From assembly GCA_964530695.1 (NCBI GenBank), contig CAZGYQ010000041.1, forward strand, positions 1 through 26,363: 26,363 bases of DNA, written 5' to 3'. Positions within the stretch are counted from its first letter, which is position 1. Each line of letters starts with the position of its first letter. A program made the position numbers and the translations under genes. The notes under the pieces were generated by a model that saw nothing but the letters and a program-made list of their open reading frames with translations, did not search any database and was not told the origin of the DNA. This DNA is from VFBF01 sp964530695. GTDB taxonomy: Bacteria > Pseudomonadota > Alphaproteobacteria > Caulobacterales > Aquidulcibacteraceae. This document shows positions 7,630 through 14,988 of this stretch, in pieces.

Positions 7630-8070
7630 ATGCGCAATCCACTGCGTACGATGGCGCTCGCCATCGCGCTTGTCGCCATGCCCGCCTGCGCGGCCATGGA
7701 GACGCCCAAGTTTGAAAACCCGTTGAGCGTCGCGCGCACGGCGGACCAGAAGGCCTACGCGCTGCTCGCAAGTTACGCGGCAGTGCTGGAGGAGGCGACC
7801 GATCTGGTGCGCGATCCGCTCGTGCCCACGCCGGTGAAGCAGGCGCTCGTCAACGCCGAACGTGTCGCGACTCCGGCGGCAGAAACCCTGCGCATCGCAC
7901 TCGTCGGTTATCTGCACGCACGCGCCGATTACGAGGCCGTCGCGAAGGATCGCCCGACGCACGAACGCGCCGCCGCGATGCTCGCCATCGCCGCCGTGCG
8001 GCTCGACGAGGCCTTCGCCGCCGCGCGCGGACCGCTCGGTGAATTCGCCACCATCGCCCAGCGCAAATAA
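7630..8070 (+). CDS. Hypothetical exported helical protein (phage-type cassette, gene 2)
   Basis: The 146-residue protein has a clear N-terminal export signal (MRNPLRTMALAIALVAMPACAAME). The MPAC sequence could be a poor lipobox, or AMA/CAA could be cut by signal peptidase I. The mature part is almost entirely helical and alanine-rich (TADQKAYALLASYAAVLEEA, VKQALVNAERVATPAAETLRI). I do not recognise a named family. A small secreted or lipoprotein helical protein directly after a two-TM protein is the layout expected of phage lysis genes (holin followed by a spanin-like product), but no endolysin is present. AGGAG precedes ATG 7630 by 7 nt. It lies 27 bp after gene 1 and 11 bp before gene 3. 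Confidence 0.62.
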   Translation: MRNPLRTMALAIALVAMPACAAMETPKFENPLSVARTADQKAYALLASYAAVLEEATDLVRDPLVPTPVKQALVNAERVATPAAETLRIALVGYLHARADYEAVAKDRPTHERAAAMLAIAAVRLDEAFAAARGPLGEFATIAQRK

Positions 8071-8081
8071 GGAGAACCCTC

Positions 8082-8387
8082 ATGCAACAAGCACTTATCC
8101 TGCAACTGCAATTGCTGCTCGCCGCGCTCGGCGCGCTCTTGCCGCTCGTGCCGGCCAAAAGCCGCGCGCGGATCGGCGAACTCTTCGATCTCGCGGGTCA
8201 GGTCCTGCGGGTCGGGGACGCCGCCGCGCGTCAGGCCGATGACCTTGCGGTCAAGCTCGCCGCGATCCGCGCCGACGTCGAACGCATGGCTGCTGACGGC
8301 GTCGTGCTGACGCCGGACCGCATCGACGAAGCCTTCGAACGCGTCCGCGCCGCAAGCGTGGCGTTCCGCGAGGCGGCGCGGGCGTAA
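8082..8387 (+). CDS. Hypothetical protein with N-terminal TM helix (phage-type cassette, gene 3)
   Basis: The 101-residue protein starts with a hydrophobic helix (QQALILQLQLLLAALGALLP, residues 2-21), followed by a basic turn (AKSRAR) and a long amphipathic, probably coiled-coil-like helix (AARQADDLAVKLAAIRADVE, then TPDRIDEAFERVRAASVAF). No known family is recognised. GGAG at 8071-8074 lies 7 nt before ATG 8082, only 11 bp after the stop of the previous gene, so the three small genes form one transcription unit. The gene ends just before the palindromic repeat cluster in front of glpK. Confidence 0.6.
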   Translation: MQQALILQLQLLLAALGALLPLVPAKSRARIGELFDLAGQVLRVGDAAARQADDLAVKLAAIRADVERMAADGVVLTPDRIDEAFERVRAASVAFREAARA

Positions 8388-8397
8388 CGCCATTCAA

Positions 8398-8542
8398 CCC
8401 TCGCCCGCTTGCGGGAGAGGGTGGTTGCGAAGCAACCGGGTGAGGGGCGGCGGCGCAGAACGAGTCTCCTTCTGCACCACCGGGCCCTCACCCTGACTTC
8501 GCTTCGCTCAGTCCATCCCCCCGCTGGCGGGGGAGGGATGGA
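8398..8542. repeat. Composite intergenic palindromic repeat upstream of glpK
   Basis: Several hairpins are stacked here. CCCTCGCCCGC/GCGGGAGAGGG lies at 8398-8421, and GGTTGC/GCAACC at 8423-8437. GGGTGAGGG at 8438-8446 can pair with CCCTCACCC at 8485-8493. A long arm pair, TCCATCCCC/GGGAGGGATGGA, lies at 8512-8542. Bases 8526-8541 are identical to 71-86, showing that the last unit is a dispersed repeat. The whole lies between the small-gene cassette and the glpK start, and could act as a terminator or mRNA-stabilising element in the manner of BIME/REP clusters. Confidence 0.75.
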
Positions 8543-8561
8543 GCGCTGTAGAGTTTCATCC

Positions 8562-10049
8562 ATGACCACGCACATCCTCGCCATCGACCAGGGCACCACC
8601 TCCACGCGCGCCATCGCGTTCGATCTTGCGTTCGCGCCGAAGGCGGTCGCGCAGATCGAACTCACGCAGCATTTCCCGAAGCCCGGCTGGGTCGAGCACG
8701 ATCCGGCCGAGATATGGGCCGCGACCGTGCAGGTCTGCCGCGAAGTCATCGACAAGGTCGGCGGCCCGCAGGCGATCGCGTGCATCGGCGTCACCAACCA
8801 GCGCGAGACCACCGTCGTGTGGGATCGCAAGACCGGCAAGGCGGTCCACAAGGCCATCGTCTGGCAGGACCGGCGCACGTCGGACGTGTGCGCGGCGCTG
8901 AAGGCGCAGGGTCACGAGGCGATGGTGCAGGCGAAGACCGGCCTGCTGCTCGATCCGTATTTCTCCGGCACGAAGATCGCCGCGATCCTCGATTCCATGG
9001 ATCTCCGTGATGATCGTGATCTCCGGGTCGATGTCATCTTCGGCACCATGGATTCCTTCCTCATCTGGAATCTCACCGGCGGAAAGGTGCATGCGACCGA
9101 CGCGACAAACGCCTCGCGCACGCTCCTTTTCGCGCTGAAGCCGCCGGCATGGTCGGAGGAACTTGCGGCGCTGCTGCGTGTGCCGACGTCGATGCTGCCT
9201 GAGGTGAAGCCGAGCGCGGGCCTCTTCGGCGAGACAGACCCCGCGCTCTTCGGCCGCGCCATTCCCATCACCGGCGTCGCGGGAGACCAGCAGGCGGCCC
9301 TCGTGGGCCACGGCTGTCTCTCGCCCGGCATGGCGAAGGCGACCTACGGCACCGGCTGCTTTCTCGTGATGAACGCGGGCCGCGAACCGCCGGTCTCGAA
9401 AAACAGGTTGCTCGCCACTGTCGGCTACCAGATCGGCGCGGAGACGACGTATGCGCTCGAGGGCTCGATCTTTTCGGCGGGGGCCACGATCCAGTGGCTC
9501 AAGGAAGGTCTGCACCTCATCAACGCCTCGCGCGAAAGCGAAGCGATGGCCGCCGCGCTGAAGGACAACGGCGGGGTGTATCTCGTGCCGGCGTTCGCGG
9601 GGCTCGGCGCGCCGCAGTGGAACGCCGACGCACGCGGGGCGATCGTGGGGCTCACACGCGATTCAATGGCGGCGCACGTGGTGCGCGCGGGCGTGGAGGC
9701 CATCGCCTACCAGACGCGCGATCTGCTCGATGCGCTCGTCGCCGACGGCGCGCCGCGCCCGACGACGCTCAAGGTGGATGGCGGCGTCACCGCGAACGGC
9801 TGGGCCATGCAGTTCCTCGCCGACATCTGCGATGCACCTGTCGAGCGGCCGGCGTTCCAGGAGGTCACCGCGCTGGGCGCCGCGCGGCTCGCGGCCTTCG
9901 GCGCCGGACTTATCCCCAGCCTCGACGCGAGCCTGCCGGGCGCGCCCGCCGTCCGCTGGACGCCGTCGATGGCCGCGCCGGAGCGCGAACGCCTTCTCGC
10001 CGGCTGGCGCGCCGCCGTGCGGGGCGTGCTGGCGCATGCGGAGGGGTAG
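8562..10049 (+). CDS. glpK: Glycerol kinase
   Basis: The 495-residue protein is close to the usual length of about 500 and shows the FGGY-kinase pattern. There is an N-terminal ATPase loop ILAIDQGTTSTRAIAFD (residues 5-21), the substrate region TNQRETTVVWDR and IVWQDRRT, LVGHGCLSPGMAKATYGTGC, and a C-terminal domain with DGGVTANGWAMQFLADI. It phosphorylates glycerol to sn-glycerol 3-phosphate with ATP in the cytoplasm. The start MTTHILAIDQG at 8562 fits the family; an upstream in-frame extension runs through the repeat cluster and is rejected. No recognisable strong Shine-Dalgarno is seen (GAGTTTCATCC precedes the ATG). No glpF or glpD is adjacent. tRNA-Lys follows 78 bp downstream. Confidence 0.96.
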   Translation: MTTHILAIDQGTTSTRAIAFDLAFAPKAVAQIELTQHFPKPGWVEHDPAEIWAATVQVCREVIDKVGGPQAIACIGVTNQRETTVVWDRKTGKAVHKAIVWQDRRTSDVCAALKAQGHEAMVQAKTGLLLDPYFSGTKIAAILDSMDLRDDRDLRVDVIFGTMDSFLIWNLTGGKVHATDATNASRTLLFALKPPAWSEELAALLRVPTSMLPEVKPSAGLFGETDPALFGRAIPITGVAGDQQAALVGHGCLSPGMAKATYGTGCFLVMNAGREPPVSKNRLLATVGYQIGAETTYALEGSIFSAGATIQWLKEGLHLINASRESEAMAAALKDNGGVYLVPAFAGLGAPQWNADARGAIVGLTRDSMAAHVVRAGVEAIAYQTRDLLDALVADGAPRPTTLKVDGGVTANGWAMQFLADICDAPVERPAFQEVTALGAARLAAFGAGLIPSLDASLPGAPAVRWTPSMAAPERERLLAGWRAAVRGVLAHAEG

Positions 10050-10127
10050 CGGCGCTTGCGTTACGCGGCGCGGCGCCTTAGCCAAGCGCCTCGCGCGTCG
10101 GCCCGGTTCCCGGTCCTGTCTCGTCGC

Positions 10128-10203
10128 GAGCCCGTAGCTCAGCTGGTAGAGCATCTGACTTTTAATCAGAGGGTCGTGGGTTCGAGCCCCGCCGGGCTCA
10201 CCA
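10128..10203 (+). tRNA. tRNA-Lys (anticodon UUU)
   Basis: The acceptor stem GAGCCCG (10128-10134) pairs with CGGGCTC (10193-10199), then discriminator A and an encoded CCA (10201-10203). The D arm contains TAGCTCAGCTGGTAGAGC. The anticodon stem TCTGA/TCAGA encloses loop CTTTTAA with anticodon TTT at 10161-10163. The T arm has GGGTTCGAGCCCC. All cloverleaf elements are present, so it should be functional. A short T-run (10204-10208) follows directly. A truncated SDR fragment begins 53 bp downstream, making this a plausible island attachment neighbourhood. Confidence 0.98.
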
Positions 10204-10255
10204 TTTTTCGGCCGTCGGCGCCACGGCGCCGCAAGATCTTGGGTTGCGGACCGCC

Positions 10256-10340
10256 GTGAGCGGATTCGATGCTTCGGGACGCACCGTTCTCATCACCGGT
10301 GCATCGTCGGGCCTCGGACGACGGTTTGCGCGGATCGGCG
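10256..10340 (+). pseudogene. Truncated short-chain dehydrogenase (SDR) N-terminal fragment
   Basis: From a GTG at 10256 the frame reads SGFDASGRTVLITGASSGLG followed by RRFARI. This is the beginning of an SDR protein, including the Rossmann TGxxxGxG cofactor motif (TGASSGLG) at its usual distance from the start. After about 28 codons the similarity stops and the frame becomes low-complexity sequence. The expected remaining residues (about 220) are absent, and the next gene is unrelated and on the other strand. The fragment is therefore a remnant cut by a rearrangement near 10340. It sits between tRNA-Lys and the phosphorus-related gene block and probably marks an insertion or deletion boundary. 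Confidence 0.7.
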
Positions 10341-10394
10341 CGGCGGCTCGTGGGCCGGCTTGCGGCGCATCTTTTCGCGTCAGCGATCTCGCAG

Positions 10395-11822
10395 TTAAAT
10401 GGGGTCCGGCTCGTAATAGCTTCTCCCGGCGACAACGCGTTCGTGGCGGATGCGGGAGACGTCGTCCATCTTGCGATCCCAGCTTCGCACGCCGTTCACC
10501 AGGTCGCCGGCGGTCAGCGTGAGCGGCGCGAATGCGCTTTGTCCCCGGCTGTTGACCAGCCTGAACGTCATGCGCGGTTCGCCCTCGCCCGGGAAATCGA
10601 GGACGCCGAAATTCACGTCGCTGGCGTAGACCTGCCTGATGCGCCGTTCGGGGCGCCGTTCGGTCCAGGATCGTTCGGTTTCCTGCGCCAACGGCGAACT
10701 TACGAGGTCGTAGAGATCATATCCCCCGGCATCGGAACGCGGGATGGCGTTCAGTTCACCCACGTGGGTGTCCCCGGAAATGAGAACGACGCCAGCAATC
10801 CGTTCGTCGCGGATGAAGTCGAACAGCCGATTGCGTTCATCGAGGAACGCCGCCCATGAATCGCCTCCCGGGCCCTTCGCACTGGACCATCCGCTGCCGC
10901 ATGCGAGAATTTTGAAGGTGGCGTTGCTTGTCCGCAATCCGTGCTTCAGCCACTCAAGCTGTTCGGCCCCAAGCATCGTCTTGGTCGGCCCATCAGGGGC
11001 GGCGTTCGGGTCGCGATGGTAGCGCCCGTCGAGCATGAAGAGATCAACATGTCCGTAGGACTGCTTGAAGAAAACGCCCGGCGTTTCGGGAAGGCCATAC
11101 GACGGGTTGGCCCAGTAGCGCTTGAAACTCGCAAGCGAGGCCTCTTTCACCGGGTTCTCGCGATCGTGGTCGTTCAGGCCGAAATCATGGTCGTCCCAGA
11201 TGGCGAGATTGGGAATGGAGCGCAGTATCGGCAGGAGATTGGGGACGTTTCGCTGCATGCGCCACATCTCATCCATGATGCGGGGCTCAAGCGTGTCATG
11301 ATAGACGTTGTCTCCAAGCCACAGGAACATGTCCGGGTCGGCCAATGCGACGGCGTCCCAGATCGGTTGCACGGGATAGGCCTGGATGCGCGCGCACGAT
11401 CCAAACGCGATCTTGAAGTCCGAGCGTCGCCCGACCGGCGGCGCCGTGCGGAAGCTGAACGGAGGATTTCGCGACAGATAGCGGTCCGTCGCAGCGTCCA
11501 GCAGGGGACGATAGTAGTAGCGCGTGGAGGGCTCGAGCTGCGTCAGTTCTATGCGCGCGATGTAGTCGTTGTCCGGGCCCACCGAGACAGGCGGCGCGCG
11601 ACGCGCATCGGAGAGATCCTCTCGCCGACCGTATTCGATCGTGACCGCCGCGCGCGCGCTCGCGCGTGTGAAGATCGAGGCTGATCGCGGTCCGATGGCG
11701 CCGATCATCGGCCCCTGCATGAGACGGTACGAACCTGTCTCGCTGCGCGCCCAGGCGGCGTACGGCGAAAGGGTCCATGCGGAAATGAGCGCCTGAAGGG
11801 CGCGACGGCGTCGGATCGGCAT
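10395..11822 (-). CDS. PhoD-like secreted alkaline phosphatase / phosphodiesterase
   Basis: The 475-residue protein has a basic, twin-arginine-like start (MPIRRRRALQALISAW, cleavage near AWA at about 26), as expected for Tat-exported PhoD enzymes. A fibronectin-like N-terminal domain (about 30-130) is followed by the metallophosphoesterase core: FGSCAR (140-145), LWLGDNVYHD (167-176), IWDDHDFGLNDHD (208-220) and ISGDTHVGE (348-356), which supply the metal ligands of the PhoD family. It probably releases phosphate from mono- or diesters in the periplasm. Two ATGs lie close together. GGAG is 8 nt before the one at 11822 but only 2 nt before the one at 11828, so 11822 is chosen. It lies 55 bp behind the TonB receptor and is likely co-transcribed. 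Confidence 0.9.
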   Translation of the reverse strand: MPIRRRRALQALISAWTLSPYAAWARSETGSYRLMQGPMIGAIGPRSASIFTRASARAAVTIEYGRREDLSDARRAPPVSVGPDNDYIARIELTQLEPSTRYYYRPLLDAATDRYLSRNPPFSFRTAPPVGRRSDFKIAFGSCARIQAYPVQPIWDAVALADPDMFLWLGDNVYHDTLEPRIMDEMWRMQRNVPNLLPILRSIPNLAIWDDHDFGLNDHDRENPVKEASLASFKRYWANPSYGLPETPGVFFKQSYGHVDLFMLDGRYHRDPNAAPDGPTKTMLGAEQLEWLKHGLRTSNATFKILACGSGWSSAKGPGGDSWAAFLDERNRLFDFIRDERIAGVVLISGDTHVGELNAIPRSDAGGYDLYDLVSSPLAQETERSWTERRPERRIRQVYASDVNFGVLDFPGEGEPRMTFRLVNSRGQSAFAPLTLTAGDLVNGVRSWDRKMDDVSRIRHERVVAGRSYYEPDPI

Positions 11823-11877
11823 TGACATGTCTCCGGGGCGTGCGGCCCCGCCCGGCAGGGCGGCACCGGCGTTGGTC

Positions 11878-14481
11878 TCACCAGTTCGCGCTGAGGCCGA
11901 CGTAGGTCGTGCGCCCGTACTGCTCGTATCCGATCTGCCAGTCAGGACGCCCGCCCTGATACTCCCAGAGCGTTTCATCGTTGAGGTTTTGCCCCTCCAC
12001 GAAGACCTTCAGACGCGGCGTGACCGCGTAGCTGAGTTTCGCATCGAGGCGACGGAAACGGTTGAAGTAGGTGTCGTCCGCCGCGGATGCGGCGACGGTG
12101 TCGAGATAGGCGCTTGTGTGGTGATAGGCGAGCGTGCCTTCAAAGCCATACTTCTGGTAGAAGAGCTGCACGCCCCATACCCGGTCCGACTGACGCGGCA
12201 GGGCGAGTGTTCCGCGCCCTGGGACATCGACGCTGGAATCGCTCAGCGTGAGGTTGGCGGCGACGCCAATGCCGCTGAAGGCGCCGGGCAGGAAGGTGAA
12301 CTGCTGCTGATAGTTGAGTTCAAGACCCGATACGTCGGCTTCTCCCGCGTTCGCCGGTTGCGAGAGCTGGACGGTGGGATAGGTGATCGTCTGGAATGTT
12401 ACGTTCGTGGCGAGCTCAGTGCGCGTGAAGATGTAATCCGAAATCGTCTTGTGGAAGATGCCGAGACCGAGGACGCCTCCCGGCGCGAAGTACCAGTCGA
12501 TCGCCGCATCGATATTGGTCGAGAGATAGGGCTCCAGTTCCGGATCGCCGCGCGAAATCACGGGCGTGGCGGGAACCGTGTTGATCGACGCGGCCGGTGA
12601 GAGCTGGCCGTAGCCGGGCCGTCCCAGCGTCCGGGTGATCGCGCCGCGCAGCACGATGTCGTGGTCGCCTTCGAAGCGCGCATGGAGGCCCGGCAACACG
12701 TTGACGTATTCGCCCTCATTGGACAGCGAACTCACGGTCGGCAGCGGGGTGGAGACGCTCGTCTCCGTGCGTTCGACCCGGACCCCGCCGAGGATGGACA
12801 GGCGGCCGAAATCGAAATTGACCATGCCGTATCCCGCCGTCACCCGTTCCTCGACGGTGTAGTCGCCGGAAAGGGCCGCCGCATTGGTCACGGACGGGTT
12901 CAGCACGATGCGCACGCCGCCCAGATTGGCGGCGGTGAAGGCTTCTATCGCGCCGGCGTCGATCGTGACAGAGTTTGGGTAGACCGTTCCATCGAGATAG
13001 GTTGCGGTCGGCTGGCCGAGCAGGCCGAAGTCGGCGAGCGTGAACCGGTTCGCCGTCGATCCGCGGTCATAGCGGTCGTTGGCGTTGTCCTGGGTTTTTT
13101 CGGCGTCACGGATGCGGGCGCCGAACTGGATGTAGCTGTCTTCGCCGAACGAAAGGTTGCGCCGTACGTTGATGACGCCTGTGGTGATGTCCTCTTCCGC
13201 GAAATTGCGCTGCACCGTCAATTGGCGGAACTGAAGCGCCGACGCGGGCACCTCCGCCGCCGGGGTCGCCGTGTAGAGCAAAGGTCCGAAATTCAGGTTC
13301 GTGGCGATCGTTCCGCCGGGCAGGCCGGCGCTGCGGAAGGTCCACACCTTGTTGGGTTCGTCGAGTTCGTTGTGACCCCGCGATATCTGGCCGTCCAGCG
13401 TCCACGCGCCGATGGTCGTCTCGGACCCGAGCGTCACGTTGAGGATCGACTTGTCCTTCTGTTCCAGGCGCAGATCCTGACGACGTTCGCCGCCGGCGCC
13501 GGTTGCCGTGATCCCGTCAGGATTGAACGTGACGGTTCCAAAGTCGAGACGGTAGCGTTGACGGTACTCGTCTTCCTGGAAGAGACTATAGAGAGCCTGC
13601 AGATAAACGCGCTGGTTGTCGCCTGGGCGCCATTCGAGATTGGCGGCTGCGCCTGTGCGCTGGCGCAGGAGATCGTAGGTTGTGTACTTGATGTTTGTCG
13701 GACGGCCGCGCGTGCTTCCGGGCGCTGCCGCCCAGTCGTCGGGGTAAACGCCATAGGTGCGGAAGTCGCGCTCCTGATAGGAAGCGCCGATGAGCACCCC
13801 GAACTGCCCGCGATCTCCGAAAACGCCGCCCACAGCGAGTTCTCCCGCATACGGGTTCGTGTCGTTCTGCTCATGCTCGCCGCCCTGGACCAGTGCACGC
13901 GCGATCAGGGGTTTTCCGAAATCAAACGGACTCTGCAGCCGGACGTCGACCGATCCGCCGATCGCCTGCGCATCCATGTCGGGCGTCACGGCCTTCACGA
14001 CGGTCACCCGCGACAGAAGCTGGCCGCCAACCACGTCAAGAGGCAGCTGGCGCGTATCGCCGTCGGGGGAACCCAGATCGACACCGTTCACGGTCACGTT
14101 GTTGAGCGCGCCATCGATGCCGCGCAGCGACACATAGCGTCCCTCGCCCTGGTCGTACTTCAGGCTGACGCCGGGAAGGCGCTCCACGCTTTCCGCCACG
14201 TTCTTGTCGGCGAGACGGCCTATTTCATCGGCTGCGATCGCATCGACCAAGGCCTCGCTGTTGCGACGGATGTCGAGCGCGCGCTCCTGGCGCAGGCGCT
14301 GGCCGACCACGACGATCTCGTCGCTGACTGGCGCGTCGGGGGGCGTGTCCTGGGCGGCCTCCCGCGCGACCGGCGCCGGTCCGGTCGCCTCCTGGGCCTG
14401 TGCCGGCAGGATCGCGCCAAGGCCGATGGCTGTCGACAGGAGCCAAATCCCGCGTGCGGATCTGTGTGTCGTATTGCCCAT
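11878..14481 (-). CDS. TonB-dependent receptor (Caulobacter/Xanthomonas type)
   Basis: The 867-residue outer-membrane receptor has a signal peptide ending near AQAQ (residue 30). A TonB box-like EIVVVGQ follows, then a plug domain with LADKNVAESVERLPGVSL, RYVSLRGIDGALNNVTVNG and QAIGGSVDVRLQSPF. The rest is a long 22-strand-type barrel ending in the aromatic terminal strand (TTYVGLSANW). The plug pattern matches the TIGR01782-like group expanded in Caulobacter and Xanthomonas, which imports large or scarce solutes with TonB energy. The start at 14481 is set by GGAGGA 8 nt upstream. The PhoD-like gene follows in the same direction and phn genes are divergent, so an organophosphate ligand is likely but not shown by sequence. 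Confidence 0.93.
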   Translation of the reverse strand: MGNTTHRSARGIWLLSTAIGLGAILPAQAQEATGPAPVAREAAQDTPPDAPVSDEIVVVGQRLRQERALDIRRNSEALVDAIAADEIGRLADKNVAESVERLPGVSLKYDQGEGRYVSLRGIDGALNNVTVNGVDLGSPDGDTRQLPLDVVGGQLLSRVTVVKAVTPDMDAQAIGGSVDVRLQSPFDFGKPLIARALVQGGEHEQNDTNPYAGELAVGGVFGDRGQFGVLIGASYQERDFRTYGVYPDDWAAAPGSTRGRPTNIKYTTYDLLRQRTGAAANLEWRPGDNQRVYLQALYSLFQEDEYRQRYRLDFGTVTFNPDGITATGAGGERRQDLRLEQKDKSILNVTLGSETTIGAWTLDGQISRGHNELDEPNKVWTFRSAGLPGGTIATNLNFGPLLYTATPAAEVPASALQFRQLTVQRNFAEEDITTGVINVRRNLSFGEDSYIQFGARIRDAEKTQDNANDRYDRGSTANRFTLADFGLLGQPTATYLDGTVYPNSVTIDAGAIEAFTAANLGGVRIVLNPSVTNAAALSGDYTVEERVTAGYGMVNFDFGRLSILGGVRVERTETSVSTPLPTVSSLSNEGEYVNVLPGLHARFEGDHDIVLRGAITRTLGRPGYGQLSPAASINTVPATPVISRGDPELEPYLSTNIDAAIDWYFAPGGVLGLGIFHKTISDYIFTRTELATNVTFQTITYPTVQLSQPANAGEADVSGLELNYQQQFTFLPGAFSGIGVAANLTLSDSSVDVPGRGTLALPRQSDRVWGVQLFYQKYGFEGTLAYHHTSAYLDTVAASAADDTYFNRFRRLDAKLSYAVTPRLKVFVEGQNLNDETLWEYQGGRPDWQIGYEQYGRTTYVGLSANW

Positions 14482-14891
14482 GTCAGCTTCCTCCATCGCG
14501 ATGGTCGCGAGCGGGGAGCGCATGCGAGCGGCATGCGACGTGGTAATGAAGGCGTTGTAACAATTTCACGACGCGGACACGCGGCGGAATTTTCCGCCTC
14601 TCGTCATACACGTCGGCCTTGAGAGGTCTTGACGGCGCGCGCGACATGCGGGGCGGTGACGTGCATCTGTCCGTTTGGACAGACACGCTCGAAGCCGCGT
14701 CGCGATCAAAGGCCGCAGTCAGCTCGGCGAAACTGTTCTTTCGGTCGCCGCCGGCGTCCAGGCCGGAGAACGCCTCGCTGCCGCGCGCCTCGCCATTGCG
14801 GGTCGGTCTCGCCGCCACCGCTGTCACGGCGAGCATGCAAGCGCCCAAAGGCGAACGGATAAGATTTGCTCAGAGAACGACCACAACGAAG

Positions 14892-14904
14892 TGAATCAAC
14901 TTCA
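14892..14904. promoter_or_regulatory. Candidate RpiR operator, site 1 (phnD side)
   Basis: TGAATCAACTTCA has inverted arms TGAA/TTCA around five bases. It fits the pattern TGA[AG]-N5-[CT]TCA shared with sites at 19450 and 21249. It lies about 85 bp before the phnD start. Some RpiR-family regulators bind TGAA/TTCA-type palindromes. The assignment to the RpiR protein encoded at 19545 is inference. Confidence 0.4.
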
Positions 14905-14927
14905 TTTACCTGTCACAAACGCTATCT
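14899..14927 (+). promoter_or_regulatory. Weak Pho-box candidate upstream of phnD
   Basis: CTGTCAC at 14910-14916 matches six of seven bases of the PhoB half-site CTGTCAT. Looser heptamers sit at 11-bp spacing on either side (ACTTCAT 14899, GCTATCT 14921), with A/T-rich spacers TTAC and AAAC. Only the centre half-site is good, so PhoB control is a possibility, not a finding. Confidence 0.3.
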
Positions 14928-14988
14928 AGAGGTGGTGAGATATGGCGGGGTCTCACTCGAGCGCCTCTCGTGCAGACGGAAACACGGC

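Larger units (their letters stand above)
14524..14988. other. 465-bp divergent regulatory region between TonB receptor 1 and phnD
   Basis: No convincing gene is seen on either strand; short open frames here lack ribosome binding sites and family features. The region must hold both divergent promoters. Visible candidates are TTGTAACAA at 14555-14563 on the receptor side and, on the phnD side, the palindrome TGAATCAACTTCA (14892-14904) followed by CTGTCAC (14910-14916) in an A/T-richer patch. A second CTGTCAC lies at 14821-14827. Confidence 0.6.

Noticed and set aside
8398..8542. CRISPR-like repeats before glpK
   Set aside because: The units are nested inverted repeats of differing sequence without regular spacers, and no cas genes are present.
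10216..10231. Hairpin CGGCGCC-AC-GGCGCCG after tRNA-Lys as a terminator
   Set aside because: The T-run precedes rather than follows the stem and the loop is too tight; likely chance in GC-rich DNA.
10244..10522. A complete 92-residue SDR-like protein
   Set aside because: Only the first 28 or so codons resemble an SDR. The rest is unrelated, and the reading overlaps the 3' end of the PhoD-like gene, so it is treated as a truncated remnant.
12661..14622. A 653-codon plus-strand frame opposite TonB receptor 1
   Set aside because: Low-complexity Arg/Ala/Gly-rich translation typical of antisense frames in GC-rich DNA. The minus strand has a complete receptor with all expected motifs.
14619..14929. 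Several short frames in the region between TonB receptor 1 and phnD
   Set aside because: No ribosome binding sites, mutually overlapping frames and no family resemblance; better read as regulatory DNA.
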